Shown: positions 50,801-60,157, counted from the stretch's first letter. The stretch: DNA of 64,000 nucleotides from an uncultured Colwellia sp. (GCA_913062815.1 CAJXWZ010000014.1:1-64000), one strand, 5' to 3'. Program-made: numbers and translations. Notes: generated by a model not told the origin, from the sequence alone.

Positions 50801-50811
50801 GCTAAGCAAAG

Positions 50812-50879
50812 TACTCACGTCATTCCGTGTGTAAGGGAACCAAGGGAACGTCTGTCAACAAACCAAGGTAACGTGAGTA
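50812..50879. repeat. Inverted and direct repeats in the receptor 3 trailer
   Basis: TACTCACGT (50812-50820) is the inverse of ACGTGAGTA (50871-50879). Between them CCAAGGGAACGT (50840-50851) is nearly repeated as CCAAGGTAACGT (50863-50874). The stretch lies between the receptor 3 stop and its terminator, so it would be a structured 3' RNA. Function unknown. Confidence 0.5.
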
Positions 50880-50911
50880 ATGAAGTTGCTTAAAACTTTT
50901 CAATTAAAAGA

Positions 50912-53900
50912 CTAAAACTTATAAGTAACTCCTAAGGTATATTTTCGGCCTAAGTAACTAACGCGGTCGGTTAACTCTTTGTATTTCGCATAGGTTTCTT
51001 GATGTTCATCGGTTAAGTTTCTTACGGCAAAGTTCACTTTCCAGTTTTTACTAAACTTATAAGTCGCATTAACATCTAACTGACCATAAGCACTTTTATA
51101 GCTTGGCAAGAATTCATGTTGTTGAGCCCAACCCAAATATCTCTGTCTTTGCACAACATGCTCACTTCGGTAGTTATAAGCAGCACGAATACTGAATTTA
51201 TTATCATCATAATAAACAAAAGCATTACCATTGTGTTTTGCAACACCTGGATTGTCGTGAATGTCACCTTCTTGATCCTCAAAGGTAGAGCCACCTAATG
51301 GTTTGGTGTAGTTAATACCGTAGCCTAAATGCTTAAACAACCCGGGTAGCATTTCTAACGATTGTTGATAGTTAATTTCATAGCCCTTGACACGTGCATT
51401 ACCAATAACCTTACGCTGTTGCACGTAAAAGAGATGATCGCCAAGGTTTAGATCATAAGAAGATTCAGGGTCAATAATTAGACCAGAATTTTCAATTTCT
51501 CGGTAATAATAAGCAACAGACAACATACCTGCATCGGCAAAATACCACTCAAAAGAAACATCAACATTTTCGGCTCTTCTTGGCGGTAAATTTATGTTAC
51601 CCGAGCTACCAGCACCGTCATATTCTTCAGGTGTATAGTCTGGATACCATATCTCCATGCGAGGTGCGATTTCTTTTAAACCACGACGACCTAAAGTTTT
51701 ACCCCAACCTAAACGTAGTATTTTATCTTCCGCTAATGCAAAGTTGGCATTAAAGCTTGGTAAGTGGTCAAAGTATTTTCCACCAGAATCTCTATACCCA
51801 TAGGGAAATTCACCAGGCACTCTTTGATAATTTGGATCTTCAAGCGACTTAAAGTAAATACCTCTGCCAGACACCTCAGTTTTAACCCAGCGATTACCTA
51901 CATTCCCCCAAAAACGTATCCCTTCGAACGTGCCCCGAGGTATAACAACATCAAAAGATGCTTTAAAATACGCAGCTAAGGTTTCCTCGGTAACCGAAGT
52001 ATTCTCATAGGCTTTATCAAAGACAGGGTCGCCAAGTTCGGTAAGTGCATAAATGTCAGGTAAGCCCACCATTATGCCCATTTCATTCATATCACAGTCA
52101 AAGGTTGTGTAATTACTTGGTAAATTTCCACTTAATTCAGTACTGACCTGGCTGGTTGCTGTTGTTAAACAGCTTGCCATATAATCAGAGACATCATTGT
52201 TTTCAGGGTCTACATTCTTTTCTTTATTTAAGAAAATATCTTGTATATTTGCTTGAGGTAGACCATCCCAAGTTGGACCGTCTGAAGATTTATTTTGATT
52301 ATAATACGCCTGCTGAGCAAAACCTCTTTCGGCCCAGCGTGCACCATATTTTACTTCGGTAAAAAATGAATCTTCAATATCATGGGTAATATCAAATTTA
52401 ACAGTATCACTACTTTCTTGAACCAAGGCCGCTTGACGCTGCATTTGACTTAAACGCCAATTATCATTTAAGTTAGCAGGGTCTAATGATACTGGGCTCA
52501 TTGAACCATAATTGTCATAAATAGTAACGTCAGCTAAATCTACGCCACTTTCATTAAATGCATAAACATTTATGCCATCTTGAACATTATGTTGTTTCCA
52601 ATTACCGCCTAACTCTTGGGTTATTTTCATTTGACCGTGAAAACGTTCACTATCTGCATCTGATGTTGATGCTTTAAATTCAAACAGCACATCGTCATTA
52701 ACTTGGTAATCAATTTCTACATTAGCCTGTTTTGATTCCCGGTCTGATACACCTTGACATGGACTACAACCCATTTGAAGCAGACCGCCCCCAAGTAAAC
52801 CACTTCCGACATAAGCAACCGGTCCTGCGGGTACTGCAGAAGTATTTTTAAGATCATTATCCTTCCAATATGTTCCACCAGGTACATCGCCAAGTTGAGT
52901 TAAGACAAAGTTGTCACTTTCCAGGGCAAATGCACGATGTTTATGCGATTGAATACCTAACTTACTGGCCTGATAAACATCGTCATATTTGTTGTATGTG
53001 GCATCAAGGGTAATACTTAACTTTTCATTTGGTTGCCATTGCAAAGTACCATTGACAGATTTTCGCTCTGAAAGACGTTCATTTGACGAAAGCTCAAACG
53101 ATGATGGTACATAATAAACATCGTTTACATCACTTACACCATCACCGTTAACATCTATTTTGATGTACTTATCATCAAGATCACCACCATTAGGTCCACT
53201 ATTGGCACCATTAAAACCGGTTTGACGAACCCAACGTGAGCCGCCATCAGAGCCTAACCCTGAGCCAAAGGCTTCAGTATTAGAACGAATGTCTTTTTGA
53301 GTAATAGTGAGCAAACCACCAAAATCACCGTACTTAGTATCACGATAGTTTTTACCTAAATATAAATTAAATTCAGGGTCAACTTCTTCACCAATATCAC
53401 TATATTGTGCCTTGGTATTTAGTAACGCGAAATTTTCATCTTCTCTTTGTAGCGGCTTTTTGGTTTTTAAGTTAACCGAGCCACCTAACGAACCTTCAGT
53501 AAGGTCTGCTTGAGCCGTTTTATAAACGTCAATACTAGAAAAAAGTTCTGCGGGTATATCTTGCAGATTAACGCCTCGGCCACTGTCTAACCCAGAAGCG
53601 TCATTTAAGCTTCCTCCTTTTTCTATTGCTCCCGCTAAGGTACTGCCGTTAATTTCAATATTATTATCAAATGAGCCACGAATACTTAAGCCAGTACCTT
53701 CCCCTTCGTCATTACGGGTAATGAGTACACCTGTGATACGTGATAAAGATTCTGCGATATTTGCGTCAGGCATTTGTCCCATGTCTTCAGCACTAATGGA
53801 ATCCATAATTTCATTAGCAAATCGTTTGTCATTTATAGATTGTCTAATACTGCCACGAACACCGACAACTTCAATGACCTCAATTTCATCGCTCTTCTTT

Positions 53901-54022
53901 TTAACTACGTTTTCTTTTACCGCTTCAGCTTCTGCTGCAAACGAATTAAAAGAACAAAGTCCGAGTGCAACAACACAAGCCTTACTCAAAACTGATAACT
54001 CAAATCGTTTTAAATTATTCAT
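50912..54022 (-). CDS. TonB-dependent outer-membrane receptor 3 (Caulobacter type)
   Basis: The 1036-residue receptor has a signal peptide (about 1-30, ending NSFAA), a TonB-box-like IEVIEVVG near 47-54, a plug domain (about 58-180; IAESLSRITGVLITRN, EGSLGGSVNLKTKKPL) and a barrel ending GVTYKF. It is related to receptors 1 and 2 but more distant from them than they are from each other. It has no STN domain. It lies upstream of the sulfatase/GH2 operon on the same strand but is separated by a strong terminator. It likely imports a product of that operon's enzymes. Confidence 0.93.
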   Translation of the reverse strand: MNNLKRFELSVLSKACVVALGLCSFNSFAAEAEAVKENVVKKKSDEIEVIEVVGVRGSIRQSINDKRFANEIMDSISAEDMGQMPDANIAESLSRITGVLITRNDEGEGTGLSIRGSFDNNIEINGSTLAGAIEKGGSLNDASGLDSGRGVNLQDIPAELFSSIDVYKTAQADLTEGSLGGSVNLKTKKPLQREDENFALLNTKAQYSDIGEEVDPEFNLYLGKNYRDTKYGDFGGLLTITQKDIRSNTEAFGSGLGSDGGSRWVRQTGFNGANSGPNGGDLDDKYIKIDVNGDGVSDVNDVYYVPSSFELSSNERLSERKSVNGTLQWQPNEKLSITLDATYNKYDDVYQASKLGIQSHKHRAFALESDNFVLTQLGDVPGGTYWKDNDLKNTSAVPAGPVAYVGSGLLGGGLLQMGCSPCQGVSDRESKQANVEIDYQVNDDVLFEFKASTSDADSERFHGQMKITQELGGNWKQHNVQDGINVYAFNESGVDLADVTIYDNYGSMSPVSLDPANLNDNWRLSQMQRQAALVQESSDTVKFDITHDIEDSFFTEVKYGARWAERGFAQQAYYNQNKSSDGPTWDGLPQANIQDIFLNKEKNVDPENNDVSDYMASCLTTATSQVSTELSGNLPSNYTTFDCDMNEMGIMVGLPDIYALTELGDPVFDKAYENTSVTEETLAAYFKASFDVVIPRGTFEGIRFWGNVGNRWVKTEVSGRGIYFKSLEDPNYQRVPGEFPYGYRDSGGKYFDHLPSFNANFALAEDKILRLGWGKTLGRRGLKEIAPRMEIWYPDYTPEEYDGAGSSGNINLPPRRAENVDVSFEWYFADAGMLSVAYYYREIENSGLIIDPESSYDLNLGDHLFYVQQRKVIGNARVKGYEINYQQSLEMLPGLFKHLGYGINYTKPLGGSTFEDQEGDIHDNPGVAKHNGNAFVYYDDNKFSIRAAYNYRSEHVVQRQRYLGWAQQHEFLPSYKSAYGQLDVNATYKFSKNWKVNFAVRNLTDEHQETYAKYKELTDRVSYLGRKYTLGVTYKF

Positions 54023-54291
54023 ATAATTTCCCTTAATGTATCTATCACTTCAAAACATCCAACTGAGAAATGATCTTTTTTATATTTATTGTTTTGATGT
54101 TCTACAAAGTTACTCAAAGTAGAAGGCATAAATAATAATATTTATACTATGTTTAACAATACCAAAAAAGTATTAATCTTCTAAAAACTTACAAGCTATA
54201 TAAATAGAGAAGATAAAGGATCTCTTTTAATTTACATGTCATTATTTTAAAGGAAACAAAGGTAAAAATCAGTTAAACACCGCTAATATAG

Positions 54292-54305
54292 GATCTTATA
54301 AGATC
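54292..54305. promoter_or_regulatory. Perfect 14-bp palindrome GATCTTATAAGATC
   Basis: The palindrome has full dyad symmetry and lies midway between the divergent receptor 3 and csgD-like genes. It could be a repressor site; no matching regulator is evident. Confidence 0.35.
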
Positions 54306-54454
54306 TTTAACCAAGTATATTTAACCACTATTTTTCAGTGGGTTAACAAAAACAAGCGTTTGGAGTTATGATTACATCCTATGATTGGTTGAACACTGTT
54401 GATTATGAGGCAGAGCTGTAATACTTTTGATATCAAGTAAGCAATCTGTCACGT

Positions 54455-54477
54455 TTTTGATCTGAGTTTTGATCTGA
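54455..54477 (+). promoter_or_regulatory. Tandem TTTTGATCTGA repeat before the csgD-like gene
   Basis: Two copies of TTTTGATCTGA are 12 bases apart and end 24 bases before the start codon, just ahead of the ribosome site GGAG. The position suits an operator or a leader-RNA element. Confidence 0.35.
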
Positions 54478-54501
54478 ATTTGACGACGTTGGAGTAAGAA
54501 T

Positions 54502-55176
54502 ATGAAGAACAATAAAAACATATATATAGTACCTCATAACTCAACTGAGACCATGAGTAATTTAGAGTCATTAATTGGATCGCTAGGTTTTAATGTACAA
54601 GTTGTTGACGCCAACCCATTTGTACTGACAAATAGACCTAGCGGTATCATAATTATCGACTATACATCCGTTGCATTAACCGAAGAGAAGTTACCAAAGC
54701 AAACAGAAATATATGCACGAAAGCATAAAATATTATTGGTAAACCTTTCTAAAGGTGATGTTAACGAAGCTGTTGCCATTCAACGAGGCTGTACTGGGGC
54801 TATTTATGAAAATTTAAGAGCCGATGAAGTGATTAAAGCGATATATGCAGTACAACAAAATGAATATTGGTTTAGTCGGAAAAATATTAGCTTGGCACTG
54901 AGTAATATTTTACAACACAATTCCGGAAACAAAGAAGCGCAGTTAACCCAAGAGCAGCTGGCAACGATTAAATCTTTGACACGCCGTGAAAAAGCAATTG
55001 TTAGCTTAGTTTGTAAAGGTTCAAGTAATAATGATATTGCGGAGTCGCTGTTTATCAGTTGTCATACGGTGAAAACTCATATTTACAGTGCCTTTAGAAA
55101 AACACAATGCAAAAACCGGGTGGAATTAATTTACTGGGCAATGAAGAATGCGATGGCGGCAGAACTGTCTGCCTAA
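54502..55176 (+). CDS. CsgD-like LuxR-family transcription regulator
   Basis: The 224-residue protein has an N-terminal receiver-like fold without clear phosphorylation residues (about 5-115, IIIIDYTS) and a C-terminal LuxR HTH (about 158-215). The HTH reads LTRREKAIVSLVCKGSSNNDIAESLFISCHTVKTHIYSAF in order, very like CsgD of E. coli, the activator of curli genes. EYWFSRK near 126 also matches the CsgD linker region. A curlin-repeat gene lies 3 kb away, which supports a biofilm-amyloid regulator. The ribosome site is TTGGAG. Direct evidence that it controls that gene is lacking. Confidence 0.85.
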   Translation: MKNNKNIYIVPHNSTETMSNLESLIGSLGFNVQVVDANPFVLTNRPSGIIIIDYTSVALTEEKLPKQTEIYARKHKILLVNLSKGDVNEAVAIQRGCTGAIYENLRADEVIKAIYAVQQNEYWFSRKNISLALSNILQHNSGNKEAQLTQEQLATIKSLTRREKAIVSLVCKGSSNNDIAESLFISCHTVKTHIYSAFRKTQCKNRVELIYWAMKNAMAAELSA

Positions 55177-55206
55177 AAATAAATAAACTTGCAGATTGAC
55201 AGAATC

Positions 55207-55235
55207 TAAAAAAAACTAAACACAAGGATGTGTTT
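55207..55235 (-). terminator. Terminator for the CadC-like gene
   Basis: AAACACA (55218-55224) pairs with TGTGTTT (55229-55235) around AGGA. On the minus strand it is followed by AG and eight T. It lies in the 140-base gap between convergent genes and serves the gene ending at 55317. On the plus strand only TTTT follows, so weak bidirectional use is possible. Confidence 0.7.
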
Positions 55236-55316
55236 TCAGAACTTAACAAAATGTGGTGGTGGTACTAAAAAACTTTATCTTACATGACAACCATACTATT
55301 AGTTTGTTTATTTATG

Positions 55317-57407
55317 CTAATTAACCTTATCCTTAACTTTAACTTTGACCACCTTGGTTACCATGTCATTATCACGTTTTTCACCAAGAAAGCGTTGATT
55401 AAATTTGTCAAAATGAAGACCATATACACCATAAGGCTCTGTTGAATAATATAAATCCGCTTTTTTATGTCCAAACGCTTTAAAATAAATACCTCTTCTA
55501 TCGTAGTTACCGCTGCGTAAAAAATAAATCCCTTTATTTGTCGCTAACCAAGTTCTCTGTCCGCCGGGGTGAGGTATTCCATAGGTTTCTTGGGTTGTTT
55601 TTTTGGTGTTAAAGTTATGGCGGTATACTACCCCATTGCTTTTTTGATAAAATAGGTCTTCATCACCTTGCTCTGTTTTAAGCCACTGAGCAATACCAAC
55701 CCCCTCTAAAATGACTTCATCAGTTTTTTTATCTATATATCGATACACATTGTGTTGAAATTTATTTTCTTTTAAATAAAAGATTTCACCTTGCTCATTA
55801 TAAAAAGGGGAACTTATACTATTTTCTTCATCAGATAACCAAGTCATTTGCTTTTGTTCAATATCAAAAGTAAATAATCGCAGCCCAGCTTTACCAACAA
55901 GAGTTTTACCGCTGGGGTGAAGATTAATACTGCTAAACCTCAAATGTTGATTAAAATGAGATAACTGGATATCGACATTATCACTGCCACGTAAATAAAA
56001 CTGACTAAAGCCTGAGCGATCAGAAATAAAAAATAGTTTATCTTTGCTAAGCTGAACACCGTGGTAATCATTTGCACTAGAGTCAATAATAATATGCTCT
56101 TTTGGATTAACATCTAAACTGATTGAAAATAAATCAACTTGAGACTTTAAACCATAAGCTGCAAATATTTCTCCTGCTGCGTTTTGATGAGATATTGAAG
56201 ATAATAACTTACTAACTAGCGCAATTGGTTTAACTTCCGCAGAATGTATATTTACATTAAGCAGTTGATTAAATTGTTTATCTATAAGATAAACAGATTG
56301 ACTATCGTTACTCCAAGCAATATTGGTTGACCTTATTGCTTCACTACTAAAAATCACTTCTTGAGTATTGGTAATTAAATTTTTGACAACCACATCAACC
56401 ACTGAATTCAAGACTTGTAGAACAACTAGCCAATTTCCATCAGGAGATAGTTTTTGATGATACTCAATAGTGGATTTTTCATTTGGCTTTGTTACTGGGT
56501 GGTAAGTTTTATTTACTAAATGATAGCGGTAAATGGCAAAACCTCTCGGTTGCTTAAAGTCGCGAAACAGTATCTCTTGGTTATTTGGTAATACCGATAC
56601 CATGTTATAATCCAAGCGTTTATTACAATTAACTATTTCTTTTTCTTGATTATCTGAAAAGCCCACTAAATCTAAACGCATAATTTTACATGACTTTCCT
56701 CTAACTATGCGGGCAAAATATACTTCACTATCGTCAAAACTAAAACTGGCACCGATATCGTTAAATTCACCATGCGTTAATTGATTAATTTTTCCATTTT
56801 TTAAGTTTTTGATATACAAATTGCTGAATTTTGAATTTTTCGTATTGTGAGAATAAAGCAGCCATTTTTCATTATGAGAAAGTACGATGTTCCGTTGCTG
56901 ACCCTTTTTTGAAATAACTGGTGTTATCGAGTAGTTGTTCATCGCTTTAACGTCTGTTATTTTTTCAACTTCCCGTGGAAACAATAAAAATGCAAAGCTC
57001 ATTACGAGTAAGAAAATTAGGCCATTTTGAAAAGAGAGGTATTTATTTACGCTCCGTGCACCGCGTAACTGAGTAGCAGCTAGTTCTTGCTCTGATACCT
57101 CTTCAACAGAAATAACAAGCGAATAACCTTGTTTATGAATAGTTCGGATATAAGTAGGCTTTACCGGGTCATCACCTAAGTGCTTTCGCAACATTGAAAT
57201 TACGCGGGTTATGGCAGAATCGGAAACAATGCGGTTTTTCCAAACGTGCGTAATAAGCTCATCTTTACTGACAACTTTATCTTTATTCAAGACTAGACAC
57301 AGTAGTAAGTCACTACTGATAGGCTCTAGTTGTATCGCTTCATTATCCTTAATGAGCTGTTGTGCTTGGTTGTCAAACAACCACTCGCCTATTTGAATAA
57401 AGCGCAT
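55317..57407 (-). CDS. CadC-like membrane-bound wHTH regulator with periplasmic beta-propeller
   Basis: The 696-residue one-component regulator begins with an OmpR/PhoB-type winged helix (about 5-105; LEPISSDLLLCLVLNKDKVV, NRIVSDSAITRVISMLRKHL, YIRTIHKQGYSLV). One membrane helix follows (about 127-145, NGLIFLLVMSFAFLLF). The rest (about 165-690) is a TolB/WD40-like propeller (SHNEKWLLYSHN, SFDDSEVYFAR, SPDGNWLVVLQ, SNDSQSVYLID). It probably senses a periplasmic signal and acts on DNA from the membrane. A perfect LacI-type palindrome lies 45 bases upstream, so it is itself probably sugar-regulated. Its target is unknown; the curlin-repeat gene is a neighbour. Confidence 0.88.
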   Translation of the reverse strand: MRFIQIGEWLFDNQAQQLIKDNEAIQLEPISSDLLLCLVLNKDKVVSKDELITHVWKNRIVSDSAITRVISMLRKHLGDDPVKPTYIRTIHKQGYSLVISVEEVSEQELAATQLRGARSVNKYLSFQNGLIFLLVMSFAFLLFPREVEKITDVKAMNNYSITPVISKKGQQRNIVLSHNEKWLLYSHNTKNSKFSNLYIKNLKNGKINQLTHGEFNDIGASFSFDDSEVYFARIVRGKSCKIMRLDLVGFSDNQEKEIVNCNKRLDYNMVSVLPNNQEILFRDFKQPRGFAIYRYHLVNKTYHPVTKPNEKSTIEYHQKLSPDGNWLVVLQVLNSVVDVVVKNLITNTQEVIFSSEAIRSTNIAWSNDSQSVYLIDKQFNQLLNVNIHSAEVKPIALVSKLLSSISHQNAAGEIFAAYGLKSQVDLFSISLDVNPKEHIIIDSSANDYHGVQLSKDKLFFISDRSGFSQFYLRGSDNVDIQLSHFNQHLRFSSINLHPSGKTLVGKAGLRLFTFDIEQKQMTWLSDEENSISSPFYNEQGEIFYLKENKFQHNVYRYIDKKTDEVILEGVGIAQWLKTEQGDEDLFYQKSNGVVYRHNFNTKKTTQETYGIPHPGGQRTWLATNKGIYFLRSGNYDRRGIYFKAFGHKKADLYYSTEPYGVYGLHFDKFNQRFLGEKRDNDMVTKVVKVKVKDKVN

Positions 57408-57451
57408 TCAAATCCCCAAAAAATACTATAACACCATTCACTGACGCACCA

Positions 57452-57467
57452 ATGTAAGCGCTTACAT
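57452..57467. promoter_or_regulatory. LacI/GalR-type operator ATGTAAGCGCTTACAT
   Basis: A perfect 16-bp palindrome with the central CG typical of LacI-family operators (TGTAANCGNTTACA style) lies 45-60 bases before the CadC-like start codon. No LacI-family regulator gene is in the window. Confidence 0.65.
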
Positions 57468-57677
57468 AACTAATATAACCTGAAAGTGAACCTAAAGACA
57501 AACCTTTCCAAACACCAATATATCTGATAAATAATATAAACTAAACACTAATTAGGCATTCATTCATAAGAAAGTTGTTGTTTTGTAAATATATTTTGAC
57601 GAAAAACAAGACATTAATAAAAACTGAGCAAGCAATGTGGAAGAGGAAATACAATCAACAATTGGTAAAGTCCGTAA

Positions 57678-57845
57678 TTACTCTTTAGCTAAGGCAAAAT
57701 TAACAGCCTCTTGTGTCCAGCGATATAATGTCATTTCACTGATACCGGTATTTTTGGCTACATCTTCAATTGAACAGCCCAATTCTATTATTTGCCGGGT
57801 GGCTTCTTCTTTAAGGTTATCATCTTGGCTTGATGAACTTTCCAT
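57678..57845 (-). CDS. Small HTH protein resembling the IS3-type TnpA helix-turn-helix
   Basis: This 55-residue frame starts ATG 57845 behind AAGGAATAGCACG and ends TAA at 57678. The sequence carries LKEEATRQIIELGCSIEDVA and NTGISEMTLYRWTQEAV, a pattern close to the HTH_Tnp_1 domain of IS3/IS911 orfA proteins. It is about half the normal length of those transposase subunits, and no orfB, terminal repeats or target duplication is seen nearby. It may be a relic or a domesticated small regulator. The gene lies between the CadC-like gene and the curlin-repeat gene. Confidence 0.55.
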   Translation of the reverse strand: MESSSSQDDNLKEEATRQIIELGCSIEDVAKNTGISEMTLYRWTQEAVNFALAKE

Positions 57846-57913
57846 CGTGCTATTCCTTACAACGTGAATAACGATTTAGTGGTTAATTCAATCCACTAAG
57901 TTTATCTTTTGCT

Positions 57914-57969
57914 TAAAAAAAAGGCGTTAAAGTAAATTACTTTGGGGGAATAATATTTACCCTAACGCC
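57914..57969 (-). terminator. Long-stem terminator after the curlin-repeat gene
   Basis: GGCGTTA (57923-57929) pairs with TAACGCC (57963-57969), and inside it GTAAAT (57932-57937) pairs with ATTTAC (57955-57960). On the minus strand eight T follow. It lies 89 bases past the stop at 58058. Confidence 0.85.
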
Positions 57970-58057
57970 CTTTTAACTTCTAACATTAAACAACTGCTAA
58001 ATTATCAATTATTTGGATTTAACAGTGTTTAACTTTTCTCGCTATTAACTCAGTTAA

Positions 58058-60157
58058 TTAATATGCACTGATATTAATACTGGCAAAGTTGTCATTACCT
58101 ATTTGAGTCATCTGAGCCACATTATTATTACCAATAATAAAGCCAGCAGCAGTGTTACCATTACCCACCTGTTCTACAAGTAAGGCATTAACATTACCGT
58201 TAATAGTAAAGCCAAAGCCATCATTGCCCAGTAATAAGTTGTCGTCACCATCTTGCTGAATGACAATACCGGCAGAATAACCATCCCAAACATTTGCTGC
58301 ACCAGTACCGTTACCATTACCAGTAACATCCATATCAACTTCGTTGTAAGCGCCTTCTTGGTCAATATCAAACTTATTACGCTCTGACCAACCAAAGGTA
58401 GCCACTGTCATGTATACGGTGTTAGAAGCACCTACCTGGTCAATAGCAGCAGTATTGCTACCGCCACCTTCATCGGTCCAACTAATGTAGTTATCTAAAC
58501 CCGTTTGGTTATATTCCTGTTTGCCCCATTTACCTGCTTCAATATCCACTTCAATGACATTTTCATTACCTATTTGGTTAAAGTCATAATAGACATCCTT
58601 TGCAGACATTCCTTCTTGGAAAGAAGTTACCTGCAAGTCAACAATGTTCTCCTCACCTATTTGGTTAATGTACATTTTAGCGGCTGCATCCATATCAACC
58701 GTGACAATATTATCAGTACCCTCTTGTGATACCATATAAACATTACTGGCGTCAGAGCCATAATCACCAGCATGATTCAAAGTGCGATCAATAGTCAAGT
58801 CAGCGGAGTTGTAATTACCAACTTGTGTTACCCCAACACGTTTATTATCACCTATTCCTTTGACAGATGAGTAGTTTTCATCACCCGTTTGAATAGTTTC
58901 GTAAAAACGGTTATTACCGGCGTCTTGATATTCAGCGATGTTCTTATTACCTGTCTGCTGGATAATAAAGCTATTATCATTACCTGTAGTTGCGGTAATG
59001 CTTGCTGATGTAGGTTTTGACGCAAATTGTTTATTACTATGACCTGTAATAGATAAATCCCAAGTATTGCGATCACCTGTTGCGCCTAATCGAGAAATGT
59101 TATTCCAACTACCGTCGATATTGATGTTAGTAGTGCTGCTATTTTCTGTGGTTTTACCGATGTTCGCTTGGTTTTGCCCGTCACCATTAAAGGTGAAATT
59201 CATCACATTGCTATCACCAACATGAAACGCTTTAATCGTCCGGTTATTAAAACCTGATAAATTGTTAACGGTTACTTGGTTATCATCACCCGAAAACTCT
59301 TTGAAATTAACAGAACCACCTGAGCCAAAGCTATTTATATTAAAAGTGTTGCCACTGCCCGATGATTTTTCCATGTTGATGATATGATCTTTGTTCGCAT
59401 AAGCATCAGTATCACCTCGCATTTCAATATTAATAATATTGTCATCACCAGTAAACTCAGCATAAACGGTAGAACGACCAGTATCATGCAATTCAATACT
59501 TAACTCATTGTTGTTACCTTTCAAATATGAAGGCTTATCGACGTTTTGTTTCCAACCAAGATCACCACGTATACCTGTTTTATGTATAAAGGCAGTATTG
59601 TTATCACCTTCAATCGTTAGGTTGGTACGTTGTTGAGCGTCGTCTAAATCGATATAAGTGAGTGAATCAACCGTGTTGTCAGAGCCTGTTATTTTTATTA
59701 CGTCCCAGATACCAACTGCGTCGTGAACAAAATGTTGCTGTTCAACATTAACAAGGTTATTGTTGCCAGCAAGTATGTCAACACGGGCTGCACCGCCATA
59801 ACCGTGTTGTATAATGCCAATGTCATTATCATTACCGGTGATAAAGATTCTGCCCATCATGTTAGCCAACATTGGAATCACTTTAGTTTGTTCTGTAGTA
59901 GCAACATTATCATTACCATCAATAGTAATATCGCTATAAACATACTTACCTTGGATATCAATACTGGCATCATTACCCTCTGATGCAGTTTGTTCACCGA
60001 TCATGATATATGCTTCGTTTTCACCTGAAATAGCGGCAACTTGTTGCTCAGATGAAAAATGCTCAGCTAAAGTAGCGTCATCTGCTATCGCTGACACTGA
60101 GGTAGTTAATGCTAACGCAATAGATGCGCTGCATAGAGATTGTTTAAATTTACGCAT
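58058..60157 (-). CDS. Large curlin-repeat (functional-amyloid-like) exported protein
   Basis: The 699-residue protein has a signal peptide at about 1-25 (TTSVSAIA). The C-terminal half carries 12 Q-x-G-x-x-N motifs (for example QTGNKN, QVGNYN, QIGEEN, QVGASN, QIGNDN), the hallmark of curlin repeats. The N-terminal half has about a dozen related G-x-x-N turns without Gln (TGNDND, EGDNNT, SGDDNQ). It ends with an aromatic tail (NISAY), as curli subunits do. It is far larger than CsgA or CsgB (about 150 residues). CsgE, CsgF and CsgG secretion genes are absent from the window. The CsgD-like gene nearby suggests regulated biofilm expression. Confidence 0.85.
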   Translation of the reverse strand: MRKFKQSLCSASIALALTTSVSAIADDATLAEHFSSEQQVAAISGENEAYIMIGEQTASEGNDASIDIQGKYVYSDITIDGNDNVATTEQTKVIPMLANMMGRIFITGNDNDIGIIQHGYGGAARVDILAGNNNLVNVEQQHFVHDAVGIWDVIKITGSDNTVDSLTYIDLDDAQQRTNLTIEGDNNTAFIHKTGIRGDLGWKQNVDKPSYLKGNNNELSIELHDTGRSTVYAEFTGDDNIINIEMRGDTDAYANKDHIINMEKSSGSGNTFNINSFGSGGSVNFKEFSGDDNQVTVNNLSGFNNRTIKAFHVGDSNVMNFTFNGDGQNQANIGKTTENSSTTNINIDGSWNNISRLGATGDRNTWDLSITGHSNKQFASKPTSASITATTGNDNSFIIQQTGNKNIAEYQDAGNNRFYETIQTGDENYSSVKGIGDNKRVGVTQVGNYNSADLTIDRTLNHAGDYGSDASNVYMVSQEGTDNIVTVDMDAAAKMYINQIGEENIVDLQVTSFQEGMSAKDVYYDFNQIGNENVIEVDIEAGKWGKQEYNQTGLDNYISWTDEGGGSNTAAIDQVGASNTVYMTVATFGWSERNKFDIDQEGAYNEVDMDVTGNGNGTGAANVWDGYSAGIVIQQDGDDNLLLGNDGFGFTINGNVNALLVEQVGNGNTAAGFIIGNNNVAQMTQIGNDNFASINISAY

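Larger units (their letters stand above)
54023..54501. other. 479-base divergent intergenic region (receptor 3 / csgD-like)
   Basis: No gene is seen. It holds AATATTTATACTAT (54137-54150), a weaker AGTA-N4-TACT motif about 115-128 bases before the receptor 3 start; a perfect 14-bp palindrome GATCTTATAAGATC (54292-54305); and a tandem TTTTGATCTGA repeat (54455-54465 and 54467-54477) just before the csgD-like gene. These are candidate regulator sites for the two divergent promoters. Confidence 0.5.

Noticed and set aside
57637..57867. 76-codon plus-strand frame between the CadC-like and curlin-repeat genes
   Set aside because: The opposite strand holds a better frame (57678-57845) with a ribosome site and an HTH pattern; the plus-strand protein looks like nothing known.
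58058..60157. Regularly spaced repeats suggesting a CRISPR array
   Set aside because: The repeats are degenerate, in frame and encode curlin-type GxxN motifs; there are no constant repeats with unique spacers.
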